In this document: positions 17,949 through 26,271 of the stretch, in pieces | Layout: every line of letters starts with the position of its first letter | Numbering within the stretch: the first letter of the stretch is position 1 | From: an uncultured Chlorobiaceae bacterium | Lineage (GTDB): Bacteria; Bacteroidota; Chlorobiia; Chlorobiales; Chlorobiaceae | Assembly: GCA_903871235.1 (NCBI GenBank) | Contig: CAIQGA010000060.1 | Coordinates: 1-59,626 of the forward strand | DNA length: 59,626 nt | Direction: 5' to 3' | Program-made: the position numbers and the translations under genes | The notes under the pieces: generated by a model | The model's input: only the letters and a program-made list of their open reading frames with translations | Database searches by the model: none | Told to the model about the DNA's origin: nothing

Positions 17949-18947
17949 TCACGCAATCAGCGTCTCCGATGCCGGGTTATGCTTTCTGAGATTATTTTGC
18001 ACGGCAACGCTCGACATGTTGGCATAGCAGTAGGCGCAGAGATGGTTGCAGGTGTCATACATCCCGATATCTTTGCTGACAATGCAGCCACACGCTTTGC
18101 GCTGTCCTTTATCTTTATTATATGTCCAGGTTGGTACATCACTAAAAAGATCGGAACTATATCCGAGAAAGCCCATGAGTTTGTCATCACTCTTGAAAAG
18201 GTCAACCATAAGATTATCATCAATGCATCTGTTGCGATCTATACCAACAAGATCAACATCTTCTGCGCAGGTAGCGATTTTCAGTCCCCATTCACGATTG
18301 AGCTGGCTTAGACGTTCTGCAAACTCAGTCATCAGCTCCAAAGTGAACTCCTTATAGTTAATTTGCTGGCGAGTAAGATTGTTCTGTACCTTTTTGTACT
18401 GCTTGATATCCGCGAAACTAATAACCAGCTTCTCGGTGTATCCTTGCAAAATATTAGCCAAAAGAGAAATTCTATCGATCAAGACATCAATAGTCAATGA
18501 ATCAGATAGAATGAGCGGATCAAAACGCCAGATTACACGTTTTTCACCCACCTTCTCAACAAGTTCCTTAAAGGTTTCTACACGCTGTAAAAGCGATGGT
18601 ACATTTGGCTCAAGACCCTCTTTTTCGTAATCATTAAGGGTGAACTGAAAGTAATAGTTAATGCCTCTCTCGTCAAGCTCGGGAAGATATCGAAAAAGTG
18701 GTTTGGGATTTTTACTCCAGAAAACTACGACCCTTGTATTCTGAAATGAAACATATTGGACCTGCTTTGCATTGAACGGGTTCGTCCATAGCATATACCC
18801 GGCTTTAAGACGATTGCTGAACCACAAAGGGAAAAATGCCGGAATATCTGTTGCCCGGCTGGCGGAGATAATGACCGGTGCAATTGCATCGGTCTGATTA
18901 CCGTTAGGCCGCACTATCCTTGTTTTTTCCCACCCTTGAAATGACAT
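17949..18947 (-). CDS. DUF1848 family protein with C-terminal CX3CX2C motif
   Basis: This protein of about 332 residues matches the DUF1848 pattern: PVIISASRATDIPAFFP near the start, LWTNPFN, VVFWSKNPKP, YYFQFTLNDY, and RVIWRFDPLI in the middle. Near the end it has CGCIVSKDIGMYDTC followed by CNHLCAYCYAN, giving Cys286, Cys288, Cys300, Cys304 and Cys307. The last three have the CX3CX2C spacing that binds the 4Fe-4S cluster in radical SAM enzymes, here at the C-terminal end. The start at 18947 has AAGGAGT upstream at 18956-18962, inside the tail of the methyltransferase gene. It is the last gene of a four-gene operon. Biochemical function is unknown. Confidence 0.78.
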   Translation of the reverse strand: MSFQGWEKTRIVRPNGNQTDAIAPVIISASRATDIPAFFPLWFSNRLKAGYMLWTNPFNAKQVQYVSFQNTRVVVFWSKNPKPLFRYLPELDERGINYYFQFTLNDYEKEGLEPNVPSLLQRVETFKELVEKVGEKRVIWRFDPLILSDSLTIDVLIDRISLLANILQGYTEKLVISFADIKQYKKVQNNLTRQQINYKEFTLELMTEFAERLSQLNREWGLKIATCAEDVDLVGIDRNRCIDDNLMVDLFKSDDKLMGFLGYSSDLFSDVPTWTYNKDKGQRKACGCIVSKDIGMYDTCNHLCAYCYANMSSVAVQNNLRKHNPASETLIA

Positions 18948-18951
18948 TGAT

Positions 18952-20745
18952 TTACACTCCTTGTTCAAATAAATTAGTGAACCCTGATGGGTATGAAGCT
19001 GTTGATTTACTTTTATGACCATCAAAACACGCTTCGGTAGGCGTAGCTGCATTCACTCGATAAGCCTTGTGGTCAGTGAATGAAGCCGTAATCAAATCCG
19101 CAAATGCTAACGGTGCAAGAACTCGATATGCGATTTTTGTCTCGTCATTTTGAGCAAGTTGATGACTTACTTTGAACCTGCGTTGAGTAAAACAGTGAGT
19201 ATGGCAAGTCAACGAATTCCGAGAGCATGGTACCGGAAGGATAGTTCTTGAAATAGCATTAAGGGAGCGATCATGATCATTACTCTCTCTGTTGAGAGTT
19301 ATCGGAAAGTACTCAAAAGCGTTATCTTTCGTCGTAACATCAGCGACAACGCAAAAACCGTTTGACTTGAGGATTTGCGAAGCCAAACGGAGGGTGTTTT
19401 TGATAATACCTTGGGCCTGGGCAAAATTGACATTATAAAACTCACACAAGCATTTCCAGCAAGAGACTACATCATATACTGAACCTTCTCGTTCGGCGAT
19501 ACTGGTAAACGCAGAGACAAAACCATCAAGATCAAATGGAAAAGGCACGTGCAAGGGCTGGTACTGGAGTTCAAAAGACAATTCCTTTCCCACTGAGGCA
19601 AGTATCTGCCTCTGTTTATCAAGAGCATCAATATTATAGTCGATGGAAGTAATTTTAACCGGCCCTTGGCATTTGCCCCATTTTGACAATGCCAAAACGA
19701 AACCAATCACAGCAGCTCCTGTACCAGAACCAATATCCATAATCCGGATAGCTGTCTTTTTTGAAAATGAATCAGAAATAACTGGTATTGAGAGAAGCTC
19801 TTGATAAATATTCTGACTTTCGATGACCGTTCTTGGAAAGTAAGTCCCCAGATAGATTCGATTTTGATCGGTATCAGAATCAAAGTTAAATCGAGCCTTT
19901 TGGCGTTGAGGAGAATAAACAGCATTCATCACAGAAAGTTGAGTGCTGAGAAAGTCCGGAAGACTCGTAATAACCTGAAAAATGGGTACGGAATCCTCAA
20001 TAACTTCATCCGAAAGTCCAGCAAACAACGCTGTAGGAACCAATTCACAAGCCTCGATGTGAAGTGACTCAATGATTCTGGATCTTACTTCTGAAAGTGC
20101 CAAAGATAGACCATCGAAACCAAGATCGCGCAAAGACTGATGCGGAAGTTTTTTCAGAATGGGGTAGCGCTGTTGAGCTTGTTCGTCAGTAAAGCATTGA
20201 AAAACATCCTGCCGAATATCGCAACCGACATACGATGGCTTAAGGACAGCTTCAAAGGCATATTCATGAAGAAGGTCTTCACATTGCAAACGCACTACAT
20301 CAGAACTGGAGTTCCATGCTTCCTGAAGAAATTGAAGAATACAATCAAAGCGTGTGATATAATCAGACGAGGCGTCGGTTATGTGCTTGTATTTGAAGAT
20401 AGCTTGGCAGCGACAACGAAGTGAGCCATCAGGCAAAAGGTCAGCAACAGCAAGTATCGAATTATATAGCTGGGCTTTTTCAAACAATGAAAGAAAAAAA
20501 ATAAGCAAGGCGACAACTGAATCAGTTGGTTTTTGACCACCCCTTATGGCTGCGCCTGTTGACGAATTAGCAAATGCATTGAATGAATCTTCATATTCAA
20601 AGTGACGGCTGTTTTGCTGGAGTTCATGAAATGTCTCTGAATAAAAAATCGGGCGAATTTCGTTCAGATTGAACAAAAGAAAGTCATCGCACTCTCCAAG
20701 TGATTGACAGCGAGTCAGTTCTGTTGTGAGTTCTTGAAGAATCAT
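18952..20745 (-). CDS. SAM-dependent methyltransferase with long N-terminal region and Cys-rich tail
   Basis: The 597-residue protein has a Rossmann methyltransferase core from about residue 330. Motif I is IMDIGSGTG (335-343), and the ribose-binding acidic residue is in ITSIDYN (D369). A late segment CSRNSLTCHTHCFTQRRFK carries Cys507, Cys514 and Cys518, recalling the cysteine cluster of Rsm22-type ribosomal methyltransferases. The first 300 residues are helical and unlike any domain I know; they may bind the substrate or the partner protein. The start overlaps the preceding gene by four bases (ATGA), and the next gene's ribosome-binding site is in its tail. Target (DNA, rRNA, tRNA or protein) unknown. 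Confidence 0.75.
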   Translation of the reverse strand: MILQELTTELTRCQSLGECDDFLLFNLNEIRPIFYSETFHELQQNSRHFEYEDSFNAFANSSTGAAIRGGQKPTDSVVALLIFFLSLFEKAQLYNSILAVADLLPDGSLRCRCQAIFKYKHITDASSDYITRFDCILQFLQEAWNSSSDVVRLQCEDLLHEYAFEAVLKPSYVGCDIRQDVFQCFTDEQAQQRYPILKKLPHQSLRDLGFDGLSLALSEVRSRIIESLHIEACELVPTALFAGLSDEVIEDSVPIFQVITSLPDFLSTQLSVMNAVYSPQRQKARFNFDSDTDQNRIYLGTYFPRTVIESQNIYQELLSIPVISDSFSKKTAIRIMDIGSGTGAAVIGFVLALSKWGKCQGPVKITSIDYNIDALDKQRQILASVGKELSFELQYQPLHVPFPFDLDGFVSAFTSIAEREGSVYDVVSCWKCLCEFYNVNFAQAQGIIKNTLRLASQILKSNGFCVVADVTTKDNAFEYFPITLNRESNDHDRSLNAISRTILPVPCSRNSLTCHTHCFTQRRFKVSHQLAQNDETKIAYRVLAPLAFADLITASFTDHKAYRVNAATPTEACFDGHKSKSTASYPSGFTNLFEQGV

Positions 20746-22616
20746 TGCTGACTATGTTGAAGATCCTTTTCAAGCAAAAGATTTAATACCTTGTAGTCGC
20801 ACTCAATTTTCCCTTCTTTGATGAGATCAATTACTTTGCTCTTTGCAATACGATAACTAAAAATCTGTTTACCGGCTTTATAGAAAATTTTAAATTCAAA
20901 AGAAGGATCAGAAGATACCTTAAAAAATAAGTACTGCCCAACTTGACTCTGCTCATCAATAGATTCTCTGTTCCAAGCCATGAGGCGTTGTACGATACGA
21001 CCAATAAGTGTGATATCATACTGGCGAACCCACAAGTCCCTAACGGAATAAGAAGAATCCTTGACTAACAACTTCGGCAACCCTGAATGCTTGGAATTCG
21101 AGACAGTACGAATCCCTGCAAAAAATGCGCTGGCATCACGAATTGACTCTTCTGGAAAAAACGCTCGTTGGTAAAAGCCCTCAATTATCTGACGTTCCAA
21201 CAAAGTTTCGAGATGAAACTTTATTGGAGGATATCCTTCAATCATTGGTGCAATAAGTGGATGTACAGAATAAAGCGAAGTTTCCCGTGCATCCAAAACC
21301 GTATAGCCATAATATGCGCCAAGCGCTGAGAGGGCAAGAGAAGCCTTGGTTGAGTTAGACCAGTCTTCATGAAGACGCTGCTTAACTGTTCGATGATCAT
21401 TTGATTGGCGTCCGGAAAACTTGAACAATACAGCAAGAATTGCCGCTTCATCTGGCAAATCAGGACTCTGGAGCAACTCAATTGCTGAACGATAATCTTC
21501 ATTGAAAAGCGACTTAAAAGCATGAGCAAGCGCATCCTTCTCCCCTGTTCTCTTGTAGATTTCTGTTGCGATTGCTCGAGCTTTCTCTTTTTCTATATAT
21601 GACTCTTTCGACTGCGTTAAACTTGGTATCTGTGTCCAATCAAGGGTTGATTGTTCTTGAATATCAAGCAAAGCCAAGAAAAGTGGATCAGGGACCGCGC
21701 TATCACGATCAAGATTCCCGATAACCCGTTCGCAAAGAGAGAAAAAAACCTCTGGAAAATCAGCATAATGCCCTGTTCTCTGAGAAAAATAACGATCTGC
21801 ATTGCGCAAAAAAGCCATGACTCCAAGATAGCGATCAAACTTTGAAATCGATTCGGCAACTTCAAGAATCGGTGCCACACTCCTTTGTTGAACTCCCAAA
21901 TCAACCTTTTCAGAATCAGCCGACGAATGAGTTGCAATTATACTAAAAAGATGCCTTGGAACAGGAACATCAGGCTTTATCCATCCATCAATAAAACGAT
22001 TAAGATCTCCTGCTGTGGTGGGAATCTCAATACCCACAAGCCGAGAAATTGGAAGTGGATAAGCCAGATAAATCACATTTCCAGTTCGTTCAGCACTTGA
22101 AGATATTTCATCGGCATGCAGCAGAATCTTCAAAAGAAGCTGGTTTTTATTAATCGGCTGTACTGTTGCGAAAAGCATCAGTTCGCACGGGGATTGCCGC
22201 TGGCTGTCATCAAAATCCGTTGACAAACCAGCTTTATCATAAATCGCAGGGTAAATTAGCCCATGAGCAAGAAATACTTGCGCACGGAGCTGATCAACCG
22301 GCATAAAATAGATATTATCGTTTTTTGCTATTAGGATTTTTGGCTGCACCTCTACCTGCATTTCCGACTCATTGAGAACAAGCGGGTCCAGACCTGTCCC
22401 ATCAAGTCCGCTCGGATTCTGATTAAAAAGATTCTCTTTTTTATCGATAACAACCTCACCAATCAGGCCTTGTTTAAGTGCTTTTTGAATGTTAATGCAC
22501 CTTGTGTTACCGGATTGCAATATGCACTCAGATTTGTTCGCTTTTACATACTCCACACCACTCTGAAGAATTTCATACTTCTTCCCTTTTCTGTCAAATA
22601 TTTGCTGACTTTCCAT
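20742..22616 (-). CDS. Uncharacterised 624-residue protein of the helicase-methyltransferase operon
   Basis: I recognise no domain. The protein begins MESQQIFDRKGKKYEILQSG and seems to have a beta-rich first 200 residues, then a helical middle (EKARAIATEIYKRTGEKDAL) and a C-terminal region with FFKVSSDPSFEFKIFYKAG, ending in a Lys-rich helix. There is no signal peptide, membrane segment or nucleotide-binding loop. It lies between the helicase gene (20-base gap) and the methyltransferase gene (ATGA overlap), so stoichiometric co-expression with the methyltransferase is likely. I infer a scaffold or recognition subunit. Base composition looks AT-richer than in the core genes. Confidence 0.65.
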   Translation of the reverse strand: MESQQIFDRKGKKYEILQSGVEYVKANKSECILQSGNTRCINIQKALKQGLIGEVVIDKKENLFNQNPSGLDGTGLDPLVLNESEMQVEVQPKILIAKNDNIYFMPVDQLRAQVFLAHGLIYPAIYDKAGLSTDFDDSQRQSPCELMLFATVQPINKNQLLLKILLHADEISSSAERTGNVIYLAYPLPISRLVGIEIPTTAGDLNRFIDGWIKPDVPVPRHLFSIIATHSSADSEKVDLGVQQRSVAPILEVAESISKFDRYLGVMAFLRNADRYFSQRTGHYADFPEVFFSLCERVIGNLDRDSAVPDPLFLALLDIQEQSTLDWTQIPSLTQSKESYIEKEKARAIATEIYKRTGEKDALAHAFKSLFNEDYRSAIELLQSPDLPDEAAILAVLFKFSGRQSNDHRTVKQRLHEDWSNSTKASLALSALGAYYGYTVLDARETSLYSVHPLIAPMIEGYPPIKFHLETLLERQIIEGFYQRAFFPEESIRDASAFFAGIRTVSNSKHSGLPKLLVKDSSYSVRDLWVRQYDITLIGRIVQRLMAWNRESIDEQSQVGQYLFFKVSSDPSFEFKIFYKAGKQIFSYRIAKSKVIDLIKEGKIECDYKVLNLLLEKDLQHSQQ

Positions 22617-22636
22617 ATTCCATATCTTTTCATTTT

Positions 22637-23812
22637 TTAAAATGGCAGCTCATCTAATTTTACTTTAGGTACGGCTCCCAACGCAATAAGATCATAAGTG
22701 TCAGTTGCTAATAGAGCGATTGGATCACATTGGGGCGTTCCGAGATCACGATAAATATATAGTCTACGACTTGCACGCGTACAGGCAACATACCACTCTT
22801 CAGGTATCATTTTCTTAAAGTTAATACGAGGAATAATAACTGTATCAAATTCAAGACCTTTTGCAGAAATAAAGGTTGTAACCACAATACGTTCAAGATT
22901 GTTAGGGATGTCAATACCATTGCGATATCTGGTGGCTTTTACATCCGTACCATTTTGAAATTTTAGCTCCGTTACAAATGCATGAAACTGATCTACAGAC
23001 TCATTAATACCATCGTTGTATCCACCCAAAGGACATAAAATAGCGACATTACCTTGAGCATTCTCAAGAATAGTTCGAAAATGTTCATTTCTAATACGTT
23101 TATCTAAATACGTTATAACTGTTGGTTTTGGACCTCGACGATTTTGTAATCGCCCCAATATATTCTCATCCCATGCCACAAAATTCTTTGGTGGAATGAA
23201 CTGTCGGGCAAACCTGTATGTTTCATAAGTATTTCGAAAGTTCTGTCCCAGAGGAAAAAGCTTATATGGTGGAAAATTACGCGCCAACAATTCTGCTATT
23301 TGATCTTCCCCTGCACCGTCAGCATGCACTTGCTGGTTTTTATCAGCCCCCACAAAGCAACGTTTCGCATAATGAGGAACAGCTTCATACACACAAATAG
23401 GAAGATCTTGTCCTTCATCAATCAATATTTCATCCAATCCACCATTCACCAAATCAGTATGATCAAGACAAGAATTTATTTGTGATGCAGTTGACGGGAT
23501 ATAACCGGAACCCGTATGTTGCTTATACCACATATTCAAAGTAGTTACACGAGAATCAGGAACCTTCAAACCTTGAACAAGATTTCTGATAGCGAGAACC
23601 AGCAAGTTTTGATAAGTTACAAAATGAACCTTTTTCTGCTGGGCATTAAGACGCACAAGCCGTTGAATAGCAACTGTTGTTTTCCCGCTACCTGGAACAC
23701 CCTTGATGAGAGCACTTCGAAAGTTGTCATCGTCAATCATGCGGAGCATTTCCATCCCTGCGGATGTAGCACGCATTTCTTCAAGCGAAGGCAGGTGAAA
23801 TTCAAACGCCAT
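22637..23812 (-). CDS. Short SF1 (UvrD-like) helicase/ATPase
   Basis: All the main superfamily 1 motifs fit in only 391 residues: Walker A GVPGSGKTT (38-46), Walker B EILIDEGQD (128-136), motif III GADKNQQV (155-162), motif IV NFRNT (191-195), motif V FISAKGLEFDTVIIP (314-328) and motif VI WYVACTRASRRLYI (340-353). The large 1B and 2B inserts of UvrD/Rep are missing, so it may be a regulatory ATPase rather than a processive helicase. No nuclease domain follows. The start at 23812 (MAFEFHLPSLEE) has AAAGGAA upstream; an ATG at 23869 adds 19 residues. First gene of the operon. Confidence 0.8.
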   Translation of the reverse strand: MAFEFHLPSLEEMRATSAGMEMLRMIDDDNFRSALIKGVPGSGKTTVAIQRLVRLNAQQKKVHFVTYQNLLVLAIRNLVQGLKVPDSRVTTLNMWYKQHTGSGYIPSTASQINSCLDHTDLVNGGLDEILIDEGQDLPICVYEAVPHYAKRCFVGADKNQQVHADGAGEDQIAELLARNFPPYKLFPLGQNFRNTYETYRFARQFIPPKNFVAWDENILGRLQNRRGPKPTVITYLDKRIRNEHFRTILENAQGNVAILCPLGGYNDGINESVDQFHAFVTELKFQNGTDVKATRYRNGIDIPNNLERIVVTTFISAKGLEFDTVIIPRINFKKMIPEEWYVACTRASRRLYIYRDLGTPQCDPIALLATDTYDLIALGAVPKVKLDELPF

Positions 23813-23991
23813 TGTCGATTCCTTTCTGTTTTTGTTATTCGGCAAACATTTGGCAATACCTGAATGCACACTGCGCCCGTAAATGGATTCAAAAACTATG
23901 AATAGAACTTACCGAATAACTCTGTGATGCCCAAAGTAAGTAAGCTGGATTCTGCTGACAAAACAAAACTATAAAAGTATTCTCAATATCA

Positions 23992-24470
23992 GTCATGGCC
24001 TCCTTCGAGCTATTTCTGCCGCTGCCCTCCACCCTCAAGCACCTCGAAACTGACCAGCACGCAGGAGAGCGCCTCTTTGAAATTCTCGACGCCAAGCCAG
24101 AGACTGTCGCCCCCGTCGCTCCCCTCCCCTTTCCGGCAGAGTGTACCATTAAGGTAGAGAAGCTCAGCATCACCTACCCCAGCAACGCAACAAAAGCGCT
24201 CGACCGCCTCACCTTCGCCGTTCTCCCCGAGGAACTGCGGGGCAACATCGCCCCGGTCTCAAGCAATTCGCCGCCAACCTCGACGTCGTGACGAAAAGAG
24301 AGATGACCTTGACCCTGAATGCCTTTACGACAAGGAAGACGCTTATAACGATTACGCAACGGCTGAAAGTGATGAAACAATATGGCCGGATTCTTGTGCT
24401 TAAGAAGGGAACGGGGGGCATTCGGAGTTAATGACCGAGGATGGGCTTTACCGGAGAATGTGGGGAAATT
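23992..24470 (+). pseudogene. Decayed partial second copy of cydC
   Basis: From 23992 the DNA follows intact cydC from 15877 closely (GTCATGGCCTCCTTCGAG, then CCGCTGCCCTCCACCCTCAA). After the segment corresponding to 16116 it skips to the equivalent of about 16246, and after about 16284 it skips again to about 16515. The remaining 3' end follows cydC to its last codons, with small indels. The lost parts include the Walker A loop, the ABC signature and Walker B, so no functional ATPase remains. The copy differs by scattered substitutions and is therefore old or came from a related strain. Confidence 0.85.
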
Positions 24471-24973
24471 TAAAACAAGTACTGCCTCAAATCAGGAACT
24501 GGTGTGGTTGCTTCACAATGCAGCACCTCACGAACTCGGATACCATGCTGATTTTCAAGAGACTCCCGCTCGGGCTTGCTCAACATACCGTTACTGACAA
24601 TAAAGGCTTTTTCGACAAGCTGTCCGACCCCATCGCTCTGAAACCTTTCTACCATCTCCCGATACTCTGTCCGGCAACGTTTCACATGGGCTATCTGCTC
24701 GAAAGCATGAGGGATGTCATGAGCACCTTTCAATTCAACCAGAACAGCAAACTTTTTGTTGCCACTCCTGAACAGGAACAAGCCATCACACTTGAGTTCA
24801 TTATCCTGAAAGACGCAACCATCCAGTACAAGTGCTTTAGCCTCTTCATTTTGACGGATTTCGAGTTTAACCTTCTTGCCTTTTTCGCAAAACGTCAACA
24901 CTGCGTCACACAAATCGAGGGTGTTTCCCATTTTCTGACAGAGACAATGCTCAAAAGGCGCAACATTAATCAT
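24470..24973 (-). CDS. PD-(D/E)XK nuclease-like partner of the ATPase
   Basis: This protein of about 167 residues has a pattern that fits a PD-(D/E)XK nuclease core: a helical N terminus, then NELKCDGLFLF with an Asp at about residue 63, a hairpin, and VLVELKG with Glu80 and Lys82. A helix with Gln93 (AFEQIAHVKRCR) follows. The start at 24973 is chosen because its ATG overlaps the ATPase stop as ATGA, with GGGAG nine bases upstream. Translational coupling suggests a complex with the ATPase. Nuclease assignment rests on the motif alone. The stop lies right at the end of the cydC remnant. Confidence 0.6.
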   Translation of the reverse strand: MINVAPFEHCLCQKMGNTLDLCDAVLTFCEKGKKVKLEIRQNEEAKALVLDGCVFQDNELKCDGLFLFRSGNKKFAVLVELKGAHDIPHAFEQIAHVKRCRTEYREMVERFQSDGVGQLVEKAFIVSNGMLSKPERESLENQHGIRVREVLHCEATTPVPDLRQYLF

Positions 24974-26187
24974 CTCTTTTGCTCCCATTCGATATCACGC
25001 ATGGTATCGTAAAGCCTGTTTATGCTATTGAAATTTTCCAGGAGCCTATCATCGAGCAGTTCAACCTCTCGGTTCATCAACGATGTCTCATCTTCCTTTG
25101 TTATCACATAGGCGGTAATCTCTTCTGCGCTCAAAGAGTAGGTGTTGAGTATCTCCTCGTCCTGAATCAGAAATTTCTCTATTTTGTGACGTTTCAAATA
25201 AGTGTTAAGAGCTTCAACAATATAGGGACTGTGCGTTGTTATGATGAACTGGGTATTCTTGAAGGTTTTCAAAAGGTCACCCACAACACGCTGCTGCCAG
25301 GATGGATGGAGATGAAGATCTATTTCATCAATCATCACAATGGCTTCCGCTACCAGAGGATCATCCAGATGCGGGTTCGCCATTGCCAGACGTGAGGCCA
25401 GGTCGATCACCAATCCAAGCAACGTTTTATAACCATCACTTAACTGGGTAATATTCAGTAACTCGCCCCCCTGTCTAATCATAAATCGCAAGGGGTTCAG
25501 TTCGACATGGGGCTCGGAGATATCAGGAAAGATACTACTGATAGCCGTACGCACGGCATCAAGTTCCTTCAGGGTAACATCAAAACTTCTATGCTCTTTC
25601 TGTAGTCGATGTTCTTCATTTTCCTTATTGTAAAACCAGATAAAAGAAGATTTAAATCGGCTGACGGCATTCAGTGCGTTGGCCAGCGCCTCCAGTCGAT
25701 GATGTTTTTTGGGAAACCCTTTTCGGCTTAACGGAACATCGAGCAACGCCCGGCTGACACCGTAGGAAACAAACAACGGAAGCAAATAATCATCACCTTG
25801 ATTTGAGGGGTCAATAACTTCCCGGTCAAGAAAATGCTCAAGCTCACGGACGCCGTAACCGCTGGGTACAAGTTGACTGGTCAATTTACTCTTGTCGCGC
25901 CGTACAATTTTGTCCCACTTCAACCCTGATGTTGTTTCAAGAGCAACACGGGTATAGGGAGCCAGCTTATTTTCAGACTGACGAATATCACCATTTTTCC
26001 TCAACGAGCGCCCTGAAACTTCAGGGAGATGGGTCAACGCAGCCCCCAAACCAATTGAAATTCCATCAAGAAGAGTGGTTTTCCCCGAACCATTGGTACC
26101 CATCAATAACGTCAGCCGTGCTCCAAGCTCCAGTACCACCTCCTCTTTTGCGCGAAAGTTTTCCAACTGTATACGTTTCAGTATCAT
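24970..26187 (-). CDS. ABC-type AAA ATPase, probable defence effector
   Basis: The 405-residue protein is a RecF/SMC-like ABC ATPase without a long coiled coil (COG3950-like). It begins [20 protein letters not shown], with Walker [10 protein letters not shown] (30-38), the ABC signature LSDGY (249-253), Walker [14 protein letters not shown] (283-295) and the H-loop TTHSP (317-321). The insert between about 150 and 230 is helical. Such ATPases are common sensors or regulators in anti-phage modules, paired with a nuclease. The next gene is a PD-(D/E)XK-like protein with an ATGA overlap. I cannot match the pair to a named system with certainty. Confidence 0.8.
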   Translation of the reverse strand: MILKRIQLENFRAKEEVVLELGARLTLLMGTNGSGKTTLLDGISIGLGAALTHLPEVSGRSLRKNGDIRQSENKLAPYTRVALETTSGLKWDKIVRRDKSKLTSQLVPSGYGVRELEHFLDREVIDPSNQGDDYLLPLFVSYGVSRALLDVPLSRKGFPKKHHRLEALANALNAVSRFKSSFIWFYNKENEEHRLQKEHRSFDVTLKELDAVRTAISSIFPDISEPHVELNPLRFMIRQGGELLNITQLSDGYKTLLGLVIDLASRLAMANPHLDDPLVAEAIVMIDEIDLHLHPSWQQRVVGDLLKTFKNTQFIITTHSPYIVEALNTYLKRHKIEKFLIQDEEILNTYSLSAEEITAYVITKEDETSLMNREVELLDDRLLENFNSINRLYDTMRDIEWEQKR

Positions 26188-26271
26188 GGATTCGGTATCA
26201 ATGATCCGTTTAATGATTATCTTTTATGTTTTCACCCTTGTACATGGAATAATAGCAATTTTTGTGCTGCA

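Noticed and set aside
23992..24291. Plus-strand 98-codon frame that looks like a small ABC transporter gene
   Set aside because: It is the decayed cydC copy; the ATP-binding motifs are missing through internal deletions.
24431..25012. 193-codon plus-strand open frame overlapping the nuclease-like gene
   Set aside because: The minus-strand frame has a coupled start and a nuclease-like motif; this one begins inside the cydC remnant and has no domain.
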